DNA from: Stagnihabitans lacustris
Lineage (GTDB): Bacteria > Pseudomonadota > Alphaproteobacteria > Rhodobacterales > Rhodobacteraceae
Direction: 5' to 3'
Length of the DNA: 64,000 nt
Assembly: GCF_025950525.1 (NCBI RefSeq)
Contig: NZ_JAPDGS010000002.1
Coordinates: 248,001-312,000 of the forward strand
Shown here: positions 8,735 through 16,995 of the stretch, piece after piece
Position numbering within the stretch: the first letter of the stretch is position 1
Layout: every line of letters begins with the position of its first letter
Program-made: the position numbers and the translations under genes
The notes under the pieces: model-generated
Databases searched by the model: none
What the model saw: only the letters and a program-made list of their open reading frames with translations
Told to the model about the DNA's origin: nothing

Positions 8735-9985
8735 CTAGCGCAGGGCGCGGCCCTTGAGTATCGCCTCATGGCCGAATTTCGCGCGGATCGCATCGGCGGC
8801 GCGCTCGACCTTGGCGCGCTTGTCCGCGTCGGGGTCCAGAAGGTCATGGCTCAGGTCGCAAGCGGCCTCGGGGGCCAGGTCGGAAATCCCCACGCCGATC
8901 AGCCGAAACGGACCCTTGGGCGCCTGGGCGAAGAGGTCGGCTGCGGCGCGATAGATGCGGTCGGTCAGCTGAGTCGGATCGGTCAGGGAATGGCGCCGCG
9001 TCACGGTCTGAAAGTCCGACTTCTTCAGTTTCAGCGTCACGGTCCGGCCGCCCAAAGCCTTGGCCTTGGCGCGGTCGGCCACCTGTTCGGACAGCCGCCA
9101 GATATGGCCGTCCAACAGGTCGGGGTCCGAGGTATCCTCGAAAAAAGTGGTCTCCTTCGAGATCGACTTCAGCTTTTCGTCCCGCTCGACCCGCCGGTGA
9201 TCCTCGCCGCGGGCCAGGTGGAACAGCCGCTCTCCCATCTGGCCAAAGCGCGCGGAAAGGTCGCCGCGGTCCCAGCGCCGCAGGTCGGTCAGGGTGCGGA
9301 TGCCGGCCTGTTCCAGCGCGGCCTGGGTGGCGGTGCCGACGCCCCACAGGATCTTGGTCGGCTTGTCCTTCAGGAAAGCGTCGGTATCGCCGCGCCCGAT
9401 CACCGAAAACCCCCGCGGCTTGTCCAGATCACTGGCGATCTTGGCCAGGAATTTGTTGTGCGACAGGCCGACCGACCCGGTCAGGCCCAATTCGACCTCC
9501 ATCCGCCGCGTCAGGCCGGCCAGCAGCACCGCAGGCGGGGCGCCGTGCAGACGCTCGGTCCCGGTCAGGTCAAGAAAGGCCTCGTCCAGGGACAGCGGCT
9601 GGATGGCGGGGGTCAGCGCCTCCATCATGGCACGGATGGCGCGAGAGGCCTCGGTATAGGCGGCGAAACGCGGTTTGACGACGACGGCTTCGGGGCACAG
9701 CTTCAGCGCCTGAAACATCGGCATGGCGGACCGCACGCCCTTGATCCGCGCCAGGTAACAGCAGGTCGACACCACCCCGCGATGCCCGCCGCCGACGATG
9801 ACCGGCTGATCACGCAGGGCCGGATTGTCGCGCTTTTCGACCGATGCGTAAAAGGCGTCGCAATCCATATGGGCGATGGTCAGGGCGGTCAGTTCGGAAT
9901 GGGCCACAAGCCGCGGCGACCGGCAGGCGGGGCAGCGGGCTCCGGCCGGGAAAAGGGTCAGGCAATCGCGGCAGAGGCTGGGCAT
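8735..9985 (-). CDS. dinB: DNA polymerase IV (Y family) with N-terminal zinc-ribbon-like segment
   Basis: 416 residues. Residues 1-30 carry CRDC and CPAC pairs, a small zinc-ribbon-like extension not found in E. coli DinB. The catalytic palm follows: HMDCDAFYASVEKRDNP (metal ligands D and E), RSAMPMFQALKLCP, and SLDEAFLDLTGTERL with the DE pair. Then come the helix-hairpin-helix region (KPTKILWGVGTATQAALEQAGI) and the little-finger domain. It performs error-prone lesion bypass. No clear QLxLF-type clamp-binding motif is seen at the very C-terminus (EAILKGRALR). Confidence 0.95.
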   Translation of the reverse strand: MPSLCRDCLTLFPAGARCPACRSPRLVAHSELTALTIAHMDCDAFYASVEKRDNPALRDQPVIVGGGHRGVVSTCCYLARIKGVRSAMPMFQALKLCPEAVVVKPRFAAYTEASRAIRAMMEALTPAIQPLSLDEAFLDLTGTERLHGAPPAVLLAGLTRRMEVELGLTGSVGLSHNKFLAKIASDLDKPRGFSVIGRGDTDAFLKDKPTKILWGVGTATQAALEQAGIRTLTDLRRWDRGDLSARFGQMGERLFHLARGEDHRRVERDEKLKSISKETTFFEDTSDPDLLDGHIWRLSEQVADRAKAKALGGRTVTLKLKKSDFQTVTRRHSLTDPTQLTDRIYRAAADLFAQAPKGPFRLIGVGISDLAPEAACDLSHDLLDPDADKRAKVERAADAIRAKFGHEAILKGRALR

Positions 9986-10166
9986 GGCGGCAGAATATCA
10001 CGTCGCGCCCCAAGGGGGAAGCAGAGGGCAAGCCGTTGATTTCCTTGGTCGTTAGGGATGAGTGCGAATGGCACCCCCTTGCCCGTCCCCGGCCCTTGAC
10101 GACCCAAGACAATCCGTGAAGGATGCGCAGGTCCAAAAATGGCGTGCGGCAGGTAGGGGATTCTTC

Positions 10167-11330
10167 GTGAAAATCGGACTTTTGTGGGAAAGCAAAGATA
10201 CGGGTCTTTACTCGAATGACGATTTCGACACGCTATATCGCAAGATCGGCCACAACAACGGCAACCTGGCCTTTGTCCATGCGGTCAAGTCGCAGATCGA
10301 CGCAGATTTCAATTACTATCCCTGGCATGTCAAACCGCAAATCGTGAATGACAATGTCGATGTCGTCGTCATTCCCTGCGCCAACCAATTGGGCAAGCAC
10401 ACCGATTTGGGCGGGCTGGCCAAGAACCTGGCTCAGGTGAACAAGCCGATCATTGCCATCGGACTTGGCGCCCAGGCCAAGGAGTTCGACTCGGATGTCG
10501 AGCTGACCGAGGGCACCCGCGCCTGGCTGGACGTCTTGATCGCCAACGGAAAACGTTTTGGTATCCAGAACATCTACACCCGCGGGCCCTATACCTCCGA
10601 GCAGATCTTCAAGCTGACCGGCGAAGAAACCGTGGCCAATGGCTGCCCCTCGCATTTCATCAATCCGCGTCCCGATCTGGGCCGCCGGATTCAGGCGAAT
10701 TGGGAATCGAAGGAATTGCCGCAGCGCATCGCGGTCGCCGGGGGCCACGAGGCCTGGCGTGAAACCCGCGAGATCGAACAGCAATTGATCGGCCTGATGA
10801 TGGACCCGCTTTTCCCCGGGATGTATATCGTCCAGTCGATGGGCAACATGATCAAGATCTCGCGCGGGTTGTTTGACGCGATGGAGCCCGAGGATCTGGA
10901 AAAGATCCGCAAGCACACCGTGCCGCATTACACGCTGGATCAGTTCAAGGACTGGTGCCACACCTATGCGCGGTCCTATTATGACGTCCCCGCCTGGATG
11001 GATGACCTGCGCCGTCACGACCTTTTGATCGGCCCGCGCTTTCACGGCGCCCAGCTGGCGATCCAGGCCGAGCGGATGGCCTGCACCGTCACCATCGACA
11101 CGCGGACCGAGGAAATGTGCCGCGAAACCGGCGTGCCCTTCCTGCGCGCCGCCGAGCTGAAACAGCCGCTGACCCGGTCCAAGCTGCGCAGCCTGATCCA
11201 GTTCGACGGCGCCGCCTATGACGCGCATCGCGCGGGCAAATGCGCGCGCTACGTCCGCTTCCTCTTCGAAGCCGGGCTGAAGCCGGCCGATTACCTGTTG
11301 GCCATCGCCAAGGGTCCCGAAGCGGCCTGA
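10167..11330 (+). CDS. polysaccharide pyruvyltransferase-family protein
   Basis: A 387-residue protein. The N-terminal half has IPCANQLGKHTDLGGLAKNL, IAIGLGAQAKEF and QNIYTRGPYTSEQIFKLTG, matching the domain of polysaccharide pyruvyltransferases and related enzymes that modify surface sugars. The C-terminal half has the donor-site-like HDLLIGPRFHGAQLAIQAER, where GxRxH is typical for this family. I chose the GTG at 10167 because the protein then starts VKIGLLWESK. No other glycan genes are adjacent, so the acceptor is unknown. It is probably cytoplasmic. Confidence 0.78.
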   Translation: MKIGLLWESKDTGLYSNDDFDTLYRKIGHNNGNLAFVHAVKSQIDADFNYYPWHVKPQIVNDNVDVVVIPCANQLGKHTDLGGLAKNLAQVNKPIIAIGLGAQAKEFDSDVELTEGTRAWLDVLIANGKRFGIQNIYTRGPYTSEQIFKLTGEETVANGCPSHFINPRPDLGRRIQANWESKELPQRIAVAGGHEAWRETREIEQQLIGLMMDPLFPGMYIVQSMGNMIKISRGLFDAMEPEDLEKIRKHTVPHYTLDQFKDWCHTYARSYYDVPAWMDDLRRHDLLIGPRFHGAQLAIQAERMACTVTIDTRTEEMCRETGVPFLRAAELKQPLTRSKLRSLIQFDGAAYDAHRAGKCARYVRFLFEAGLKPADYLLAIAKGPEAA

Positions 11331-11429
11331 CCAAAGTCACCTGACGGGGGCGGCGCATCGCCCCTGTCATGCGGTTGCACCAAGGCGCCGATGGGTGCAG
11401 GATGGCTCCAAACTTTGATGGAGGTATTC

Positions 11430-12293
11430 ATGACTGGCGGACAAATCGTCTTTCTTGCGCTTGCCGCGCTGATCGTCATTGCGCTGTTCAAGGCCGTGCG
11501 GATCGTGCCGCAAAGCCAGAAATTCGTGGTCGAACGGTTCGGCCGTTTGCACGCCGTCCTGGGCGCCGGGATCAACTTTACCGTGCCGTTTCTGGATGTC
11601 GTGGCGCATCGGGTCTCGATCCTGGAACGCCAGTTGCCCACCGCGCATCAGGACGCGATCACCACGGATAACGTGTTGCTTAAGGTGGAAACTTCGGTGT
11701 TTTACCGCGTGACAGAGCCGGAAAAGACCGTCTACCGGATCAAGGATGTCGATGCGGCGATTGCCACGACCGTGGCCGGGATCGTGCGGTCGGAAATCGG
11801 CAAGATGGAGCTGGACGCGGTGCAATCCAACCGCAACGCCCTGACCGCCAACATTCGCGAACACGTCAAGGCGATGGTCGACGAATGGGGTATCGAGGTG
11901 ACGCGGGCCGAGATCCTGGACGTCGCTCTGGACGACGCCACCCGCCACGCCATGCTGCAGCAGCTGAACGCCGAACGCGCGCGCCGGGCGCAAGTCACCG
12001 AGGCCGAGGGCAAGAAGCGCTCCGTCGAGCTGAACGCCGACGCGGAATTGTATGCCGCCGAACAAAGCGCCAAGGCCCGCCGCGTGCTGGCCGACGCCGA
12101 GGCCTATGCGACGGGCGTCATCGCGGGTGCGATCAAGGACAACGGCATCGAGGCCGCGCAATACCAGGTCGCATTGAAGCAGGTCGAGGCGCTGACCGCT
12201 GTGGGGCAGGGTGCAGGCAAACAGGTGGTGATCGTGCCGGCCGCCGCGCTTGACGCCTTTGCGAATGCGTTCGGGATGCTCAAGGGGCGGTGA
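11430..12293 (+). CDS. qmcA: SPFH/prohibitin-type membrane protein (QmcA-like)
   Basis: A 287-residue SPFH-domain protein. One N-terminal membrane helix (residues 5-22) is followed by the SPFH core: VRIVPQSQKFVVERFGRL, TTDNVLLKVETSVFYRV, and EIGKMELDAVQSNRNALTANI. A C-terminal Ala/Glu coiled-coil (QQLNAERARRAQVTEAEGKKRS) is present. Such proteins form large rings that organise membrane microdomains and hold proteases such as FtsH. The ATG at 11430 follows TGGAGGT. Together with the NfeD gene at 12799 it forms the common stomatin-NfeD pair. Confidence 0.92.
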   Translation: MTGGQIVFLALAALIVIALFKAVRIVPQSQKFVVERFGRLHAVLGAGINFTVPFLDVVAHRVSILERQLPTAHQDAITTDNVLLKVETSVFYRVTEPEKTVYRIKDVDAAIATTVAGIVRSEIGKMELDAVQSNRNALTANIREHVKAMVDEWGIEVTRAEILDVALDDATRHAMLQQLNAERARRAQVTEAEGKKRSVELNADAELYAAEQSAKARRVLADAEAYATGVIAGAIKDNGIEAAQYQVALKQVEALTAVGQGAGKQVVIVPAAALDAFANAFGMLKGR

Positions 12294-12730
12294 TCCTTGC
12301 AAACCTCTATCTTGGTTCCTCGCGCCTCCTGTCCTCGGACGAGGTCATCGCCCGATTTGACATCGACTTCGCAGGCCGCGCCTTCCGGTCCGCCTTCGAG
12401 CGGCCGCTCGACGATCAAGTCGCGCCGGATGAGGTCGATGGCAAAGACGGGGACTTTCGGTCAGTCTTTCAGAAAACCTTCGCTGGTGGCCGCATCGAGC
12501 CAGGGGATTTCGAAGTCTATGGCCGCGAGGATTTTCCGGGGCTTGCCTTCGACGCGGCGCTGTTCTTGCGGCTTTTGCCATTCACGCCTGATCCCCGGCT
12601 TGTCGCGCAGATCGACTTCACGGCGGCCCGTTCGGTGTTCTATGTGAAAACCCAAGGCCTGATGCGGACCGAGGACGAAGGGATCACGCTCTTCGGCCCC
12701 ATGCGGATCGGGAAGTTCGTCTACGAATAA
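12290..12730 (+). CDS. unknown protein between qmcA and nfeD
   Basis: A 146-residue protein starting at GTG 12290, overlapping the qmcA stop by 4 nt (GTGA). It has no signal peptide or membrane helix. The sequence is acidic with an even hydrophobic pattern and repeated phenylalanines (FDIDFAGRAFRSAF, DFEVYGREDFPG, FFDAALFLRL-like), suggesting a folded beta-rich domain. I do not recognise a family. Translational coupling to qmcA and the NfeD gene 68 nt downstream suggest a role in the same membrane complex; this is inference. Confidence 0.72.
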   Translation: MILANLYLGSSRLLSSDEVIARFDIDFAGRAFRSAFERPLDDQVAPDEVDGKDGDFRSVFQKTFAGGRIEPGDFEVYGREDFPGLAFDAALFLRLLPFTPDPRLVAQIDFTAARSVFYVKTQGLMRTEDEGITLFGPMRIGKFVYE

Positions 12731-12798
12731 GGCCCCTGGGTGGGCGGCCCTTGCAAGCCCGGGGGGAAGGGGCCATCTTTGGGAAAAGGGAGACCGTC

Positions 12799-13074
12799 AT
12801 GGAGCTGTGGACCATCTGGTGGGTTTGGGTCGTCGCAGGCCTCGCGCTGGCGATCCTGGAGGTCGTTGTGCCGGGCTTCGTCTTTCTGGGTTTTGCGCTG
12901 GGGGCCGTCGTCACCGGGCTCTTGATCCTCGTGGGGCTGGCGCCCGCCAATGTCGCGGCTCTGGCGCTGGTTTGGGCGGTGGTCTCTTTGGCCGCCTGGA
13001 TCGGGCTGCGCCGGTCGGTCGGCGTGACCAAGGGCCAGGTCAAGGTCTGGACCGAGGATATCAACGACCGATAG
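12799..13074 (+). CDS. NfeD-like membrane protein (short form)
   Basis: A 91-residue protein. A short N-terminus (MELWTIWWVW) leads into two or three membrane helices between residues 5 and 72, ending in LRRSVGVTKGQVKVWTEDIND. It matches the membrane part of short NfeD proteins, which pair with SPFH proteins, but the cytoplasmic OB-fold of longer forms is cut short. Start at ATG 12799 with AGGGAGA upstream. A hairpin at 13081-13116 follows the stop. Confidence 0.85.
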   Translation: MELWTIWWVWVVAGLALAILEVVVPGFVFLGFALGAVVTGLLILVGLAPANVAALALVWAVVSLAAWIGLRRSVGVTKGQVKVWTEDINDR

Positions 13075-13080
13075 GATCGA

Positions 13081-13116
13081 AACACGTGGGGGTTAACCAT
13101 CCGGAAACCCCGTGTT
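13081..13116 (+). terminator. hairpin after the qmcA-nfeD operon
   Basis: AACAC...GGGGTT (13081-13094) pairs with AACCCC-GTGTT (13106-13116), with a 3-nt bulge and a loop around CATCCGGA. It begins 7 nt past the nfeD stop. The T-run after it is weak (CCTAGG), so termination strength is uncertain. Confidence 0.5.
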
Positions 13117-13149
13117 CCTAGGGTGTTCCTGTGATTCCCGGAGGTCCGC

Positions 13150-13779
13150 ATGATCAGGCTTTATGAAAATCCCGGCTGGGGGTCTGCCATCGTCGAGCTG
13201 CAATTGGCGCTGTATGATCTGCCGCATGATCTGGTGCGGGCGGGGAACATCCATCAGGACCCGGTGGCGCGGGCGGCCTTGGGGCGGGTCAACCCCTTGA
13301 TTCAGGTGCCGACTTTGGTCTTGCCGGATGGCGAGGTCATGACGGAAAGCGCGGCCATCACCCTGGTCCTGGCCGATCTTGCGAAATCCGACCTTCTGGT
13401 GCCCAAGGCGCGCACCAAACACCGCGCCAGCTTTTACCGCTGGCTGATCTTTCTGGTGGCCTCGATCTATCCGTCTTTTGTCTATTCCGACACGCCCGAA
13501 CGTTTTGTGAAGGGCAATGGCGGCGAGGCCTATCAGGTCAATGTCATCGAACACCGCAAGGCGATGTGGAAGGTGATGGAGGCAGAGGCGGCGCGGCGCG
13601 GCGGCCCCTGGTTCCTGGGCGATCAGCTGACGGCGATCGACATTTTCCTGGCCTGCATGGTCCATTGGCGCCCCAAGGAAGAGTGGTTTCAGGCCGAAAC
13701 CCCGCATCTGTGGCGCGCCGCCGAAGAGGCGGCCAAGCTTCCCGCCCTGCGCGCCGCCTATCACCGGAACTTCGGATGA
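13150..13779 (+). CDS. glutathione S-transferase family protein
   Basis: A 209-residue GST fold. The thioredoxin-like N-domain (residues 1-80) starts MIRLYENPGWGSAIVE and contains the cis-proline and gamma-glutamyl-binding region LIQVPTLVLPDGEVMTESAAI. The helical C-domain ends with the N-capping/active core FLGDQLTAIDIFLACMV. The substrate is unknown. GGAGGT precedes the ATG. The stop overlaps the start of the Nudix gene (ATGA), so the two are co-translated. Confidence 0.88.
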   Translation: MIRLYENPGWGSAIVELQLALYDLPHDLVRAGNIHQDPVARAALGRVNPLIQVPTLVLPDGEVMTESAAITLVLADLAKSDLLVPKARTKHRASFYRWLIFLVASIYPSFVYSDTPERFVKGNGGEAYQVNVIEHRKAMWKVMEAEAARRGGPWFLGDQLTAIDIFLACMVHWRPKEEWFQAETPHLWRAAEEAAKLPALRAAYHRNFG

Positions 13780-14252
13780 GCGCGCGGCTGGCCCTCGTGA
13801 CGTCGGAAAGCACCGATTTCCACGGGGCCAAGCTGGCCTTGATCTGTGGCGACGCGCTGTTGACCTATCTGCGCGACGACCTGCCGGGCCTGCCCTGGGC
13901 CGCGCATTGGGACCTGCCCGGCGGCGGCCGAGAGGGGCAGGAAAGCCCTCAGGCCTGCGTCCTGCGCGAGTTGGAAGAGGAATTCGGCCTGCGCTTCGAT
14001 CCTGCCCGACTGGAGCATGGCTGGTCGCTGCCCTCGATGTCAGAGGTCGGGCGCCGCGGCTGGTTCTTTTTGGGCCGCATCACCGAGGCAGAGGTGGAGG
14101 CAATCCGCTTTGGCGACGAGGGGCAGTTCTGGAAGATGATGGCTGTGGCGGATTTCCTGGCCCATCCCCGGGGCATCCCGCCGCTGCAAGACCGCCTGGC
14201 CATGGCCCTGCGCGAAAGCGGCTGGCCGCTGACCAGGGGGATCAATAGCTGA
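13776..14252 (+). CDS. Nudix hydrolase
   Basis: A 158-residue enzyme with a complete Nudix box starting at about residue 48: G-x5-E-x7-RELEEEFGL. The catalytic glutamates of REL-EE are intact. It should cleave a nucleoside diphosphate linked to another group, but the substrate cannot be read from the sequence. Its ATG overlaps the GST stop. Its 3' end overlaps the converging gene at 14242 by 11 nt. Confidence 0.9.
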   Translation: MSARLALVTSESTDFHGAKLALICGDALLTYLRDDLPGLPWAAHWDLPGGGREGQESPQACVLRELEEEFGLRFDPARLEHGWSLPSMSEVGRRGWFFLGRITEAEVEAIRFGDEGQFWKMMAVADFLAHPRGIPPLQDRLAMALRESGWPLTRGINS

Positions 14253-14676
14253 TCGTGCCGTTGGTCATTTCCAGCTTGAGCGGGGCCTTGGAATAGGTGG
14301 GGTCCCAGGTGGTATTCGTGGCTGCACAACCGGCTTTGGGGGAGGCTGCGATTTCCTCTTCGGATTTATAGCGCTTGAAAAGGTCGGTTTGCACATGGAT
14401 CGGCGACGGACCCAGCCAAAAGCCGATGCTGGCGGTGCCGCGCCGCTCGATCGTGCGGGTCGTGGCGGTGGCCTTCAGGAAGAGGACAAAGCCGCAGATT
14501 GCCAGTTTGCCGCCCATCTCGCGCGGGGCGGCATAGACCTGAACTTCGCCCCCGGTCGAAAGCGTATAGCCGATCCCCACGAAGTCGCTGGTGATCTCGG
14601 TGGTTGGAGCCTCGGCGCGGGCCGGGGCGGCCAGCAAGGGGGCAAGAACGACGAGGGACAAAATGATTGTGCGCAT
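14242..14676 (-). CDS. secreted protein, unknown
   Basis: A 144-residue protein with a signal peptide (MRTIILSLVVLAPLLAAPARA, cleavage after residue 21). The mature part has two cysteines (ICGFV and GCAATN) and a beta-rich pattern (VQVYAAPREMGGKLA, IERRGTASIGFWLG). AGGAGG precedes the ATG at 14676. No family recognised. A periplasmic or surface role is inferred. Confidence 0.75.
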   Translation of the reverse strand: MRTIILSLVVLAPLLAAPARAEAPTTEITSDFVGIGYTLSTGGEVQVYAAPREMGGKLAICGFVLFLKATATTRTIERRGTASIGFWLGPSPIHVQTDLFKRYKSEEEIAASPKAGCAATNTTWDPTYSKAPLKLEMTNGTISY

Positions 14677-15299
14677 GAAAGCCTCCTGAATGGGCAGAGC
14701 TTAGCCAGCGGCTGGCGCGCTCGCAAGGGCGGAGGGGGCTCCCCCTGGAACTGCTGATGGCACGGGGGAAGGGTCTGACAAGGTTGGGATTTTGGCGGAT
14801 GTCTGGACCCTGGGACCTGCGCGGCACCGGGTTCCGGTTGGCGGGACTTTGCTGCGACGGAAGACAGGCTACCCCGGGGCGCGGCCCAGGCCTGCCAAAG
14901 ACCCAATCCAGCGGGGTGCTGTTCTAGCTGGCCCCAGCCCGTCGCACCCCAGCCCGTTGCACCCCAGCCCGTCGCGCTCCAGCCCGTCACGCCGAACAAA
15001 CCCGCTTGCGTCAGGACCTTGCCACCCGCATCCCGGCGCGGACAATGCCCCAGGCTGCCAGATACCGCCTCGGCCTCCAGACGGGGGGATGTTCCGAAGC
15101 GGTCCGCTCTCTCCCCTCCACCAGGGTTTTCGGATGGCAAGCCGAGATCGGACCGCAGGGGCCACCCCCGGCCAGTCCCATGGCAAGCCGCCTTGCAGGG
15201 GGCTTGCCCCGCGAAAGGGCGGCCTGGCCCATGGGGCGCAAGCCTAGGCAAAGCCCCATAGGCGCCAACCTCCGCGGGGTCGCGGCCCCTCGGTCGGCC
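14677..15299. other. gene-free interval with repeats
   Basis: About 620 nt without a convincing gene. Several overlapping frames exist on both strands but have Pro/Arg/Gly-rich compositions typical of GC-rich noncoding DNA. The interval holds the 15-nt tandem repeats at 14932-14991 and an imperfect inverted repeat at 15177-15235. No tRNA, known small RNA or clear promoter was recognised. Confidence 0.6.
14932..14991. repeat. four tandem 15-nt repeats
   Basis: Four adjacent copies of a unit close to CCCCAGCCCGTCGCA. Copies 2-4 differ from the first by one to three bases each. They lie within the gene-free interval between the secreted protein gene and pyrF. Read on the minus strand they would encode ATGWG repeats, but that frame has no credible start. 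Confidence 0.8.
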
Positions 15300-16013
15300 T
15301 CAGCGGTTCGGCTGCAAAGCCTGCGGAGAGGCCAGCTCTGCCAGGATCGCGCGCGCCGCCGCCGCGGGGTCGGGAGAGGCCCAGATCGGCCGCCCTACCA
15401 CGATGTGATCCGCCCCCGCCGCAATCGCCGCGGCCGGCGTCGCGATGCGCTTTTGATCCCCGCTTGCCGCCCCGGCCGGGCGCACCCCCGGCGTCACGAT
15501 CAGCTTGCCCGTGGCCTGGGGCAGGGCCCGGATCGCGGCCGCCTCTTGTGGCGAGGCGATAACGCCATCCGCCCCGGCCTCCAGCGCGCGGGCGGCGCGT
15601 TCCAGCGTGATCTGGCCCAGGTCGCCGGGCTTGATCAAGTTCGCATCCAGATCCGCCCGGTCCAAAGAGGTCAGCACCGTCACCGCCAGGATCTTCAGCC
15701 CCGAGCCCGCCCGCCCCTCGGCCGCCGCCCGCACCACCTGCGGATCGCCATGCACGGTCAGGAAATCCAGGTCATACTGCGCAATCCCGCGCACCGCCTT
15801 TTCCACCGTGGCGCCGATGTCAAAGAACTTCATGTCCAAAAACACCCGCTTGCCGCGTTCGTGCTTCAGCTCGTTGGCCAGGGCCAGCCCGCCGCCGGTC
15901 AGCATCCCCAGCCCGATCTTCCAGAAGTTGACCGTGTCGCCCAGCCGGTCGGCCAAAGCCAGCCCTTGCACCACGTTATCGACATCGCAAGCCAGGATCA
16001 GTCGGTCGTCCAT
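15300..16013 (-). CDS. pyrF: orotidine 5'-phosphate decarboxylase
   Basis: A 237-residue TIM-barrel enzyme for the last step of UMP synthesis. It starts MDDRLILACDVDN, carries the catalytic array FLDMKFFDIGATV (Asp-x-Lys-x-x-Asp), the VHG loop (DFLTVHGDPQVV), and the phosphate-binding end VTPGVRPAGAA...DHIVVGRPI. I chose the ATG at 16013 (AGGACCTC upstream). The long frame extending to 16841 is antisense to the ROK gene and not real. Single-gene unit. Confidence 0.95.
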   Translation of the reverse strand: MDDRLILACDVDNVVQGLALADRLGDTVNFWKIGLGMLTGGGLALANELKHERGKRVFLDMKFFDIGATVEKAVRGIAQYDLDFLTVHGDPQVVRAAAEGRAGSGLKILAVTVLTSLDRADLDANLIKPGDLGQITLERAARALEAGADGVIASPQEAAAIRALPQATGKLIVTPGVRPAGAASGDQKRIATPAAAIAAGADHIVVGRPIWASPDPAAAARAILAELASPQALQPNR

Positions 16014-16140
16014 GAGGTCCTCCGGGGTTTTCCGGGGGATGGACAAGCCCCCGCCCCCTGTCAAGCCCTCTCGCCCTTTCAACGCCCGCCCTGGCAGGCC
16101 CTGCCTTGTCAAGCACAGGCCCCTTGCATAGGGTCCGGCC

Positions 16141-16995
16141 ATGGGACTTTCATTCGACATCGGCGGATCGCGCATCAGGGCCGCGCGCGGCGGGCAGGCC
16201 TTGGGAGAGGTCACGACCCCCGCAGAGGTTGGGGCCTTTGTCGCGGCCATCGCGGGGTTTCTGACCCCACAGGACCGCGCGCTGGCCATATCAATTGCCG
16301 GTGTGGTCGATCCGGGGACCCAGGCGATCAAGGTGGCCAATATCCCCTGCATCGACGGGCGCAGGCTTGCGCCGGACCTGGCTGCGGCGCTGGGGCGCCG
16401 GGTCCTAGTGCTGAACGATGCCGATTGCTTTGTCCTGGCCGAAGTGGCGCAGGGGGCGGCGCGGGGGCATCGCAATGTCTTTGGCATCATTCTGGGCTCT
16501 GGCGTTGGCGGAGGCCTGGTGATCGACGGCCGCCTTGTGCAGGGCGCGGGCGGTTTTGCCGGCGAATGGGGCCATGGGCCGGTGATCCGCGCGCCGGCGC
16601 TGGCCTGCGGCTGCGGCCAGACCGGCTGTCTGGACACGGTGGGCAGCGCCCGGGGGCTGGAGCGGTTGCACGAACATCTGACCGGCGAGATCATCGGCTC
16701 GGTCGAGGTCATAAGGCGCTGGCGGGGCGGGCGGCCGATGCCGGCGGTGAACCTGTGGCTGGACTTGGTGGCGGGGCAATTGGCCATGGTTGTCAATGTG
16801 GTGGGCGCCTCGGTCGTGCCGGTGGGGGGTGGCCTGTCCAATGACCGGGCGCTGATTGCGGCGCTGGATCGGGCGGTCCGGGCGCGGATCTTGCGACGCC
16901 TGGACCAGCCGCTTGTCGTGGTGGCCGAGGCGGGGCCGGATGCGGGGCTGATCGGCGCCGCCTATGCAGGAGAGGTGGAATTTGGCGCTGCTTGA
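16141..16995 (+). CDS. ROK-family sugar kinase (N-acetylglucosamine kinase-like)
   Basis: A 284-residue ROK kinase. The ATP-binding FDIGGSRIRAA is at the N-terminus. The catalytic aspartate is in VLNDADCFVLAE, followed by IILGSGVGGGLVIDGRLVQGAGG and the sugar/zinc region EWGHGPV and CGCGQTGCLD (ROK consensus ends in E, here D). The NDAxCFxLAE pattern resembles N-acetylglucosamine/N-acetylmannosamine kinases more than glucokinases. Its end overlaps the next gene by 14 nt. Context (CutC, MtgA) fits amino-sugar or wall recycling, which is inference. Confidence 0.85.
   Translation: MGLSFDIGGSRIRAARGGQALGEVTTPAEVGAFVAAIAGFLTPQDRALAISIAGVVDPGTQAIKVANIPCIDGRRLAPDLAAALGRRVLVLNDADCFVLAEVAQGAARGHRNVFGIILGSGVGGGLVIDGRLVQGAGGFAGEWGHGPVIRAPALACGCGQTGCLDTVGSARGLERLHEHLTGEIIGSVEVIRRWRGGRPMPAVNLWLDLVAGQLAMVVNVVGASVVPVGGGLSNDRALIAALDRAVRARILRRLDQPLVVVAEAGPDAGLIGAAYAGEVEFGAA

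Noticed and set aside
14475-15251. Minus-strand frame with ATGWG repeats as a repeat protein
   Set aside because: It overlaps the well-supported secreted protein gene, has no ribosome site, and the rest of the frame has shadow-like composition.
15300-16841. Extended pyrF frame of 513 residues
   Set aside because: The first 276 residues are antisense to the ROK kinase gene and unlike any protein; the ATG at 16013 gives a normal-length PyrF.
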